11,450 bases of DNA from JAGBWK01 sp964544595 (GTDB taxonomy: Bacteria; Bacteroidota; Bacteroidia; Bacteroidales; Muribaculaceae), in contig CAZJBM010000044.1 of the NCBI GenBank assembly GCA_964544595.1, positions 1 through 11,450 of the forward strand, given 5' to 3'. Made by a program: the position numbers and the translations under genes. The notes below the pieces were generated by a model that saw only the letters and a list, made by a program, of their open reading frames with translations, was not told the DNA's origin and did no database searches. Of this stretch, positions 1 to 6,587 are shown one piece after another (within the stretch, counting starts at the first letter, position 1; each line of letters starts with the position of its first letter).

Positions 1-958
1 GCACGTCGAGCTGCACGAACTTGACGTCGGGGTTCCACTTGCCGCGGCCGAAGGAGAGCATCCAGTTGATGCGGGCTCCCATGACGATTACCACGTCGGC
101 CTTCTCCATAATATCAGAGCGGCAAGAGAGGGCTGAGTATTCGCCTGCGTCGGGCATAAGACCCTTTGCCATTGACATTGCCAGATAAGGTATCTTGTAG
201 GTCTCGATGAGAGTCTTGATCTTATCGTCGACCTGAGCGTAAGCGGCGCCTTTGCCAAGAAGCACGGCGGGACGCTTGGCTGAAGCGATGAGCTCAACGG
301 CGCGGTCGACCGACGCCTGGTTAGGTGCATAAGCCGTAACGGGGTCAACGGGGGTATAGAATAGTTTCTCTGCTTCCGACGCGTCCATGATCTCGGCCAG
401 GGCGGGGGTGGTCATGTCGATATACACGCCGCCGGGACGGCCACTGACAGCGGCGCGGTAAGCGCGGGCAACTGCCTGAGGAATATCCTTTGCGTGAGAG
501 CAGCGGAACGCCGCCTTCACAAGGGGTTTGGCAGTGTTGAACTGGTCAAGCTGCTCGTAGGTGCCCATATCCATGTCGACCATGGTAGGATCCGATGCGC
601 CTGAAATCTGTATCATAGGATAACAGTTGACGGTGGCGTTGGTGGTGGCGGTTAGGCCGTTGAGGAAGCCTAACGAGGATACGGTGAGGAGCACGCCAGG
701 AGTCTTGGTGAGATAGCCGTGAGTAGCGGCTGCCATACCGGCCTGCTGCTCGAAGCGGAAGCCGTAATAGTTGATGCCGAGCTTCTGCATGGCGAAAGCG
801 GCCTCAGTGACAGGGATACCTACCAGGCCGTAGACATCGGTGATACCGATGCGGCGGAGGGCCTCAGCGAGGATATACATACCGGTCACCTGTTCGGGAT
901 ATTTGGGAGCTTCGGTAGCGGTGGTTGCCGGAGCTGAAGTAGCAGTAGTTGTTGCCAT
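1..958 (-). CDS. oxc: Oxalyl-CoA decarboxylase, N-terminal 319 codons (runs off the left edge)
   Basis: Thiamine-diphosphate (ThDP) enzyme of the cytoplasm that decarboxylates oxalyl-CoA to formyl-CoA and CO2, the second step of oxalate catabolism after Frc. The start is the ATG whose complement is 956-958; the frame stays open to base 1. After an Ala/Thr-rich extension (residues 1-18) the sequence follows the family: YGLVGIPVTEAA (43-54), GFRFEQQAG (66-74) with E70 as the ThDP-activating glutamate, GFLNGLTA (97-104), the active-site pair Y134-E135 in TYEQLDQ, SGRPGGVY (172-179), LGKGAAY (234-240), MSMAKG (261-266) and GARINWML (294-301), the region whose Arg contacts the nucleotide in the Oxalobacter enzyme. 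Known Oxc proteins are about 565-570 residues, so roughly the last 45% is missing, including most of the C-terminal ThDP-binding domain. Compared with enterobacterial Oxc from memory, FRHEQ is FRFEQ and SAPG is SSLG. Identification is firm; activity cannot be judged from this part. Confidence 0.95.
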   Translation of the reverse strand, partial: MATTTATSAPATTATEAPKYPEQVTGMYILAEALRRIGITDVYGLVGIPVTEAAFAMQKLGINYYGFRFEQQAGMAAATHGYLTKTPGVLLTVSSLGFLNGLTATTNATVNCYPMIQISGASDPTMVDMDMGTYEQLDQFNTAKPLVKAAFRCSHAKDIPQAVARAYRAAVSGRPGGVYIDMTTPALAEIMDASEAEKLFYTPVDPVTAYAPNQASVDRAVELIASAKRPAVLLGKGAAYAQVDDKIKTLIETYKIPYLAMSMAKGLMPDAGEYSALSCRSDIMEKADVVIVMGARINWMLSFGRGKWNPDVKFVQLDV

Positions 959-981
959 AGATATATTGTTTTTTTATAACG

Positions 982-1056
982 AAGCCCGCGGGCTTTCACG
1001 AACTCTTCATTGATTGTTCAATCAGTTGTTTACTTTTGAAATCCGTGAAAATCCGC
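982..1056 (-). promoter_or_regulatory. Structured intergenic leader upstream of oxc
   Basis: The 161-bp frc-oxc gap holds a long-range inverted repeat. Bases 1044-1056 (CGTGAAAATCCGC) pair with 988-1000 (GCGGGCTTTCACG) over 13 positions: 11 Watson-Crick pairs, and in the minus-strand RNA one G-U and one mismatch. Inside the loop lies a small hairpin (1011-1024, TGATT/AATCA arms). The 3' arm of the long stem overlaps a perfect palindrome, AAGCCCGCGGGCTT (982-995), which could fold alone as a 5-bp hairpin with a CGCG loop. The two folds exclude each other. The A-rich stretch that follows, not a U tract, leads directly to the oxc ATG, so this does not look like a terminator. A role as a leader or mRNA-stability element is inference. 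Confidence 0.45.
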
Positions 1057-1119
1057 AGGCTTAGTATATTAGTTGTTTAGATAAATTATAGTTGAAATGA
1101 ACTGTCTACTTCTGTGAGA

Positions 1120-2451
1120 CTACTTTGTTGCGGTTGCAGAAGTTGCGGCAGGTTTGGGAAGGGGCTCGGTAGTACCGTTCTTAGCGAATTCGGCCTGCTG
1201 CTCGGCGGTGTAGCCAAGCGAAGTAAGCACTTCGGCAGTGTTGCCGCCGAGTTCGGGGGCGGGGCCGTAGACAGGCTGATAACCTGAGATTGTGAACGGG
1301 CAACCTACGGTAACGAATTCGCCGATTTCGCCACCCTGATCGATCTTAACGAGGGTGTTGCCGTCGTAAAGCGTTTCGTCGGTCATGATTTCCTTGGTTG
1401 AAAGCACGGGGCCTACAGGCACGCCTGCCTTACCGAGAATCTCTGTAACCTCAAATTTGGTCTTGTCGGCTGTCCATTCGCCGATTCTCTTATAGATAGC
1501 CTGCTTGTTGCGGTCGCGGGCATCGGCCGTAGCGAAATCGGGGTTGGTAAGCCAATCGGTGAATCCGGTTGCCTGACAGAAGAGCTCAAACTCCTTCTCA
1601 CCGCGTTGTATGATGATATAAACGTAGTTGTTGGCGTCGATTTCTGAGTCGTACTGGCCTGCGCTCTTACATTTGTAAGTCCAGCCGAGCACGCCGCCAC
1701 CTTCGATATTGCCTGAACGAGGCACGCAATCGCCGAATTTACCGTTAGGATACTGCGGGAACTGGGTAAGATAACCGATCTTATCGAGGGTAAGCTGGTC
1801 ACGTGTCTTGATACGGCAGAGGTTAAGACAAGCATTGTGCATTGACTGATAGACGAAGGTGCCTTCGCCGGTCTGGTTACGGAGCTGAAGGGCTGCCAAC
1901 AGACCGATAAGAAGGTGCATACCGGTGTTAGAGTCACCGAGAGCCGCACCGCTCTGAGTAGGGATGTTGTAATCGCCTTCATACCAGCCGGTAGTGGTTG
2001 CAGCGCCGGCTGTCACCTGAGCCACAGGCTCGTATGCCTTAAGATCTTTATATTTTGAAGACAAGGGGAAACCCTTGATTGTGCCGTAGATACATTTAGG
2101 ATTGAGTTGGTGAACTACCTCCCAGCTAAAGCCGAGCTTGTCCATAGCACCCGGGTGAAGGTTTTCGATAAACATATCAGCCTCCTTGATCAGTTTGGTA
2201 AGAATTTCCTTACCGTCGGGAGTCTTTGCGTCGAGTGTAAGAGATTTTTTATCAGAGTTGAGCTGCAGATAATAGTAGCTCGGGAGATCGGGATTGAACT
2301 GAAGTTCTTTACGAGTTGCGTCGCCTACGCCGGGACGCTCGATTTTAATCACGTCGGCGCCGAGCCAAGCGAGCATTTGTGTACATGAAGGACCTGATTG
2401 TACTTCTGTAAAGTCAACGACTTTGATACCTTTCAAGGGTGCTGTAGACAT
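1120..2451 (-). CDS. frc: Formyl-CoA:oxalate CoA-transferase (class III CoA-transferase)
   Basis: Transfers CoA from formyl-CoA to oxalate, giving oxalyl-CoA and formate; the oxalyl-CoA feeds Oxc, encoded next. At 443 residues it is slightly longer than known Frc proteins (about 416-428). The N-terminus VVDFTEVQSGPSCTQM (11-26) and GADVIKIERPGVGD (31-44) form the CoA-binding start of the family. SGAALGDSNTGMH (167-179) contains D173, which lines up with the catalytic aspartate (Asp169 in the studied enzymes) that carries the acyl anhydride. The glycine loop that covers the active site appears as NIEGGGVLGW, not the GGGG-type loop I recall from Oxalobacter and E. coli; the catalytic function is probably unaffected. 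The last about 20 residues (PKPAATSATATK end) are an Ala/Thr/Pro tail absent from E. coli Frc. Base composition is lower in GC than the T9SS genes. The start is the only good ATG; the upstream is A/T-rich with no Shine-Dalgarno. Confidence 0.96.
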   Translation of the reverse strand: MSTAPLKGIKVVDFTEVQSGPSCTQMLAWLGADVIKIERPGVGDATRKELQFNPDLPSYYYLQLNSDKKSLTLDAKTPDGKEILTKLIKEADMFIENLHPGAMDKLGFSWEVVHQLNPKCIYGTIKGFPLSSKYKDLKAYEPVAQVTAGAATTTGWYEGDYNIPTQSGAALGDSNTGMHLLIGLLAALQLRNQTGEGTFVYQSMHNACLNLCRIKTRDQLTLDKIGYLTQFPQYPNGKFGDCVPRSGNIEGGGVLGWTYKCKSAGQYDSEIDANNYVYIIIQRGEKEFELFCQATGFTDWLTNPDFATADARDRNKQAIYKRIGEWTADKTKFEVTEILGKAGVPVGPVLSTKEIMTDETLYDGNTLVKIDQGGEIGEFVTVGCPFTISGYQPVYGPAPELGGNTAEVLTSLGYTAEQQAEFAKNGTTEPLPKPAATSATATK

Positions 2452-2701
2452 AGTAGTATGTATTAAGATGTTTATAAATTATTTTTTACTTTGGCAGTCG
2501 AGGAACTTTGTTTCCCGATGTCATTTTTATAACAATCCCTCAACAAAAAAAGTTTTAACCCTTTTTAAAAAAAGTATGATAATTTCTCAATCGCCTCATT
2601 TCGCCCTCTAATTCTCAGGCTATTGCGCCCGTTGCTTCCCTTATCTCGCGAAAATACCCAAGCGCCCCGTATGTTACAGCTTGTTGACAATTATATAAGC
2701 A
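2452..2701 (-). promoter_or_regulatory. AT-rich presumptive promoter region of frc-oxc
   Basis: This gap between frc and the gldN terminator holds no credible gene. It is strikingly AT-rich near frc, with A7 at 2545-2551, T5-A7 at 2562-2573 and a weak low-GC hairpin (2547-2552 with 2561-2566). Position after a terminator and before frc makes it the likely promoter of the oxalate module. I did not find an exact Bacteroidota sigma factor match (TTTG, then TAnnTTTG about 20 bases on); the nearest box, TATTTTCG on the minus strand (2656 to 2649), has no well-spaced partner. A decamer shared with two other intergenic sites (TATTGCGCCC) lies at 2621-2630. Confidence 0.4.
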
Positions 2702-2734
2702 ATGAAGCCCCCGCCGCAGTGGCGAGGGCTTCAT
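2702..2734 (-). terminator. Hairpin terminator after gldN
   Basis: ATGAAGCCC (2702-2710) pairs with GGGCTTCAT (2726-2734), continued after one mismatch by CGCC (2712-2715) with GGCG (2721-2724) around a five-base loop. It begins 28 bases past the gldN stop. The RNA continues into a U/A-rich but not uninterrupted U stretch (TTGCTTATATAATT), so it fits a Rho-independent terminator of the loose Bacteroidota kind. It separates the T9SS unit from frc-oxc. Confidence 0.72.
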
Positions 2735-2761
2735 CGTAGGTTTTCTTCAGTATATTGGATA

Positions 2762-3916
2762 CTATTTGCGGCGGCGCACAGAGCGCACGGCGTTAGAGCT
2801 TGAATTGGACGCCTTAGGCTGTTTAGGCTTCTTGACGCTGGTTTTCTTCTTTTTGGCGCGGGAAGCGCGGGTTGAAGCGGGCTTCTCCTCGTCGTCGCGC
2901 GAGGGGATTGCCACTTCGGCCGAGTCGTCGTCGGCCGAGTCGCTTGATTTGGCCGATGTCTTTGTCTTCGCGTCGCGGCGGGCGAGCAGCTCTTCGCGCG
3001 AGGGTACCCAGATATTGTCGTCGAATGTTTCGAGACGCTTCTGTATGCTGTCCTGAGCGTGCTTCATCTCCTCGGGGTCGGGATAGAGCTGAGCCATCGA
3101 CTTATTCATCAGGTTGCGGGTCTTATAGATCTCGCCGTCATACATATTCATGGCGAAGAAGTCGTCGTAAGTGTATTTCGCGAGGTTGTTGTCGTCGTCG
3201 ATAAAGATGTATTGGCTCGCGAGCGACGGCCGGAGGTCAGACAATTTTACCCAAAACATCGGATATTTCATCTCCTCTCCCCCCCAGTCGCCTGCGCGGT
3301 GGAGCACCGGGCAGAGCGCCTCGATACGCGTTTTCACCTTATTGGTGCGCGAGTCAAATTCCCATCGCTCTATCGCGTAGTATGATAGAATCTCGGTGGT
3401 AGGCACATCGGTCTCGTCGATGACATATTTCGGATTCTTCTCCGTGGAGCCTTTCGCTTCGGTGAAGGGTATGTAGAAGCGGTCGAGCATATCCTTCACG
3501 TTCAGGCGATACTGGTCGGTGAAAATCTCGCGTCCGTCAAGATACTCGTAGACGGGAATACTGCCGTCGGCCACCAGGCGCATAATGATTCTGAACAGGT
3601 TTTCCTGCCCGTCGACATTATCCTCCGGGAAGTAGAGAGCCGCGTTCTTTGGCTCCTTTACGTTGATCTGGCGGTAAATCACGCGCATCCACTGCATATC
3701 GGCGTCGGAGGGTGTGGTCTCCTCATAGAACGACTGCATACGCTGGGTGACACCGGGCTGCGCCTGCGCGTTCTGGCCGCGTTGACGCGGCCCCCCCGCG
3801 GCTCCTCCGCGGCGAACGGTCGAGCTCGCTGATGAGTTGTCCTGAGCGAAAGCGGCGGGAATCGCCATCAGCAATGCCGACGCGGCGATGATTATATGTT
3901 TACAAATAAGATTCAT
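2762..3916 (-). CDS. gldN: T9SS ring protein GldN/PorN with long charged C-terminal tail
   Basis: Periplasmic partner of the GldK lipoprotein; together they build the large ring under the outer membrane that contacts the GldLM motor. The 384-residue product starts with a Sec signal peptide (1-24, cleaved after AAFA). An Arg/Gly/Gln-rich segment (about 35-60) leads into the GldN fold, with recognisable MQWMRVIYRQI, NAALYFPE, NLFRIIMRL and YEYLDGREIFTD segments. Known family members are about 340-360 residues. Most of the extra length is a tail (about 311-384) that is first Ser/Asp/Glu-rich and then strongly basic: 16 Lys/Arg in the last 41 residues, ending SVRRRK. Two G7 tracts lie in the coding strand (complements 3791-3797 and 3279-3285). 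It is the last gene of the T9SS unit, 66 bp after gldM and just before a terminator. Confidence 0.93.
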   Translation of the reverse strand: MNLICKHIIIAASALLMAIPAAFAQDNSSASSTVRRGGAAGGPRQRGQNAQAQPGVTQRMQSFYEETTPSDADMQWMRVIYRQINVKEPKNAALYFPEDNVDGQENLFRIIMRLVADGSIPVYEYLDGREIFTDQYRLNVKDMLDRFYIPFTEAKGSTEKNPKYVIDETDVPTTEILSYYAIERWEFDSRTNKVKTRIEALCPVLHRAGDWGGEEMKYPMFWVKLSDLRPSLASQYIFIDDDNNLAKYTYDDFFAMNMYDGEIYKTRNLMNKSMAQLYPDPEEMKHAQDSIQKRLETFDDNIWVPSREELLARRDAKTKTSAKSSDSADDDSAEVAIPSRDDEEKPASTRASRAKKKKTSVKKPKQPKASNSSSNAVRSVRRRK

Positions 3917-3982
3917 CTATGATAGAGTATTTGATAAGTAAGTATCGTATTATATGCCTGAACCAAATCGATTCTGACTGAT

Positions 3983-5551
3983 TTACTGCACGAGCACTTC
4001 GATAGGCGAAAGCTCGCGGGTGATACCGTCGGGGCCTGTGGCCTGGACGCGGGTGATGAAGAAGCGCGAGCGCGGTTTGAGGCTCTTGATGCGCTGGCGT
4101 TGGCGCTCGCTGAACGCGGCTCCGTCCGATTTCTCAGGCATCGCGTTGCCCATGGAGTCGAAGAATATCGTCTCAAACCCTATCACCTTGAAGGGAATGT
4201 TGAGAATACCGTCGTCGATCGCGGCTCCGAGGCCCGATGACTGCACTATCGCGCCCTTAGGCAGGCCGCGGCCTCCGCCCATGTAGCTGGCCGACGCGCC
4301 CTGCGAGTCGGTGTAGCGTATGAAGGGGGTAGGATCGGGCAGCTTACGCACGCGGAAAGTCGTTGACCCTACGTTGAGCGACTGGCCGTCGACAGTAGCC
4401 GTGACCGTGATAGTGGCTTCCTCGCCGATTTTGGCGGGGCGGGCCACCCAGCCCGATCCCGAGCGGGTAAGTGTGCCGTTTGACATAGATGCGCTGACGC
4501 CCGAATTGTCGACGCCGGGCACTGAGATGGCGATCGGGTTGTCGATGCCGGCGTATAGCACATTCATCATCGTGGCCGACACCGTGGCCGAAGGCTCCAT
4601 GACGGTGTACGACGACGAGAAGTTGTATTCCGAGAAAGTGCCGTCGCCGTGAGGCACCTGGAGATAACCCTTATAGGTGAAGTCGCCGGTAGAGCCGGTG
4701 CCAACCTCATAGAGGCCGCGGTCGTTGGCGAGGCGGTTGCCGTTGATAAACACGGTCGGTCGCTGAGTGGTGTCGATCGCCGCGAGCACGATCTGCGCGC
4801 GGTATTTGCCGCCGCGCATTACGTAGCGCGAGTCGGGAATTACGAAGGCGTTGAGCTCGTTGACCCTGACATCGCCGGCATCGACGCTCGCGAAGAGATT
4901 CTGAAGAGCCTCGCCTTCGGCAAACTTAATGTCATTTTGCAGCTTGGTGAGCAATGTGACGGCCGCGATGGCGGGCTGATTGTCGAATTTATATTCTTCC
5001 CAAAGCTGCTTGCCGAGCTGACCGGGGCGTTGCACCGGGTCGGTGGCGAGCGAGCGGGCGATACTCTGTCGCTTAAGCGAGTCGCCGATAAGCGAGGTGA
5101 CGTAGTCGCGGTAGGTGTCGATGCTCTGGCGCAGGTTGCCGCCGCGGAGAGTCACCGGGTCGAGCATGATGGCCGAGGCAGCTTCGAGATTCTCGCGGTT
5201 GACCATGCTGTCGGGGTTGGCTCCGTAGCCGTCAGCCTCGATGACGATCAGCGACTTGAGCGAGTCGATCATCGCGTAGAGGTCGCCGGTCTGCTTCCTT
5301 ACTTCGAGTGCTTTCTGAAACCAGGGGGTGCCTTTCTCGGGGTTTTGAATACTGAACGCCTCCAAAGCCCTCATGATTGAGGCATTTCGCTGCTCGATAT
5401 CCTCGTTGGTGTTAGAGAGTCCGTCCTTTACCTGAGTGAAGCCGTCGAGAACGTCGCTTGAGACATTCAGCGCGAGCATGGCCATGAGGACGATATACAT
5501 GAGGTTTATCATCTTCTGGCGGGGCGAAAGTCGAGTGTTGGAGGTTCCCAT
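3983..5551 (-). CDS. gldM: T9SS motor subunit GldM/PorM
   Basis: Inner-membrane protein that, with GldL, forms the proton-powered rotary motor of the T9SS; its long periplasmic part reaches the GldK/GldN ring and transmits energy for secretion. The 522 residues match the family size (about 515). The N-terminus LSPRQKMINLMYIVLMAMLA contains the single membrane helix (about 15-33). R11 in PRQKM aligns with Arg9 of the Flavobacterium johnsoniae protein, which is part of the motor core. A helical periplasmic domain follows (about 35-220), then beta-rich domains; Gly-rich stretches such as YMGGGRGLPKGAIV near the end are typical of the last domain. The gene starts 20 bp after gldL, in line with tight co-production of the 5:2 GldL:GldM complex known from other species. 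No lesion is visible. Confidence 0.96.
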   Translation of the reverse strand: MGTSNTRLSPRQKMINLMYIVLMAMLALNVSSDVLDGFTQVKDGLSNTNEDIEQRNASIMRALEAFSIQNPEKGTPWFQKALEVRKQTGDLYAMIDSLKSLIVIEADGYGANPDSMVNRENLEAASAIMLDPVTLRGGNLRQSIDTYRDYVTSLIGDSLKRQSIARSLATDPVQRPGQLGKQLWEEYKFDNQPAIAAVTLLTKLQNDIKFAEGEALQNLFASVDAGDVRVNELNAFVIPDSRYVMRGGKYRAQIVLAAIDTTQRPTVFINGNRLANDRGLYEVGTGSTGDFTYKGYLQVPHGDGTFSEYNFSSSYTVMEPSATVSATMMNVLYAGIDNPIAISVPGVDNSGVSASMSNGTLTRSGSGWVARPAKIGEEATITVTATVDGQSLNVGSTTFRVRKLPDPTPFIRYTDSQGASASYMGGGRGLPKGAIVQSSGLGAAIDDGILNIPFKVIGFETIFFDSMGNAMPEKSDGAAFSERQRQRIKSLKPRSRFFITRVQATGPDGITRELSPIEVLVQ

Positions 5552-5571
5552 TTATTGAAGTTGTTTCTTAA

Positions 5572-6531
5572 TTACGAATTTAAGTCGTCGGGGGTGCCGG
5601 GCATCGGCATGCCGGGGCGATACATGTTGACGGTCATCGCCGTGATCATCTTCTCGTAGACAGAGTTGAGCTGCTTCATGTAGCGGGCCATCTTCTCGGT
5701 CTCCTCTACATAGCGCTGGCTCTGCTGCGCGCTCTTCTCATACATGTCGCGTATATCCTTGATGCCGCGGTTCACTCGGTCGATCGAGTCGAGCTGGCTC
5801 GACACGCTCTTGAGCTGTATCTCATAGATAGTGTTCAGGCCATGGATATTATGGTTGAGATCCTGCATCTGCTCCACGTAGCCCGTAGAGCTGCGGGTGA
5901 TATTCTCCGAGTTCTCGGTTATGGCCTTGTATGATTCGAGAAGTATCTGCGAAACCTGGTTGAGCGAGGCGGTGACGTCGCGCAGTCGCTCGATTTCCGA
6001 GGTCAGGCCCGAGATCTGCTCCAGATACTGGCCTGAGGCGCTGGCCATCTCCCCTACCACCGCGGTGGCTCCGGCTCCTTGGGCCGCGGGCACCGCGCCT
6101 GCCGCAACCGGGGCTCCGGCTACAACTGCTCCGGGGGCGCCCCCGCCGATTATTATGGTGCCTCCCGCGGCCGCGCCTTTATTGTCGGCAGTGGCGTCGG
6201 CGGCATCGTCGGCGTTATCGGGAGTCTCGGCCTCTTCGCCCTCGTGCTCCTCATTGTGCTTGTGGTAATCGGGATCAAACTGCGGGTAGACGTCCTCCCA
6301 ATGGTATTCGCGGGGCGGACGGTCGAAGGCCGACAGGATAAACATCAGCACCTCGGTGCCCATACCGAGCGAAAGGAGGAAGTTGCCGCCGGGGAGGTGC
6401 AGAATTTTGAACAATGCGCCCCAGATAACGATCGCAGCGCCGATTGAGTACGCGAAATTGAAGAAACGCTGGCCGGAGTCGCTGGTCAGGAATCGCGTGA
6501 TGCGGTTTTTATATCTTTTTACTTTTCCCAT
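5572..6531 (-). CDS. gldL: T9SS motor subunit GldL/PorL
   Basis: Inner-membrane stator-like subunit of the GldLM motor. Two membrane helices are visible: about 26-44 (FAYSIGAAIVIWGALFKIL) and 51-69 (FLLSLGMGTEVLMFILSAF). Y28, K42 and E60 sit where the functional Tyr13, Lys27 and Glu49 of Flavobacterium GldL are expected: Tyr-to-Lys spacing is identical, and the loop to Glu is four residues shorter. The cytoplasmic part begins with an acidic stretch (94-116), then a Gly/Ala/Val/Pro-rich segment (119-160, with TIIIGGGAPG), then a long coiled coil (about 163-305). It lies 56 bp after gldK and 20 bp before gldM. Length (319) is near that of Porphyromonas PorL. The start ATG is preceded by a pyrimidine-rich sequence and no Shine-Dalgarno, which is normal in this phylum. 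Confidence 0.95.
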   Translation of the reverse strand: MGKVKRYKNRITRFLTSDSGQRFFNFAYSIGAAIVIWGALFKILHLPGGNFLLSLGMGTEVLMFILSAFDRPPREYHWEDVYPQFDPDYHKHNEEHEGEEAETPDNADDAADATADNKGAAAGGTIIIGGGAPGAVVAGAPVAAGAVPAAQGAGATAVVGEMASASGQYLEQISGLTSEIERLRDVTASLNQVSQILLESYKAITENSENITRSSTGYVEQMQDLNHNIHGLNTIYEIQLKSVSSQLDSIDRVNRGIKDIRDMYEKSAQQSQRYVEETEKMARYMKQLNSVYEKMITAMTVNMYRPGMPMPGTPDDLNS

Positions 6532-6587
6532 TGCGGAGGGGGTTATGTTAGAGTTAAGCCTTTATATTGACGTGATTGGTGTGAACA

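Noticed and set aside
968..995. T-run next to the GCCCGCGGGC palindrome as a terminator
   Set aside because: The T-run precedes the palindrome on the plus strand, where no gene ends; on the minus strand it becomes an A-run before the oxc start.
2545..2573. A7/T5/A7 hairpin as an intrinsic terminator
   Set aside because: The stem has almost no GC pairs and it lies upstream of frc, so it fits an AT-rich promoter region better.
4649..5380. 243-codon open frame on the plus strand
   Set aside because: Antisense to gldM, with no recognisable family.
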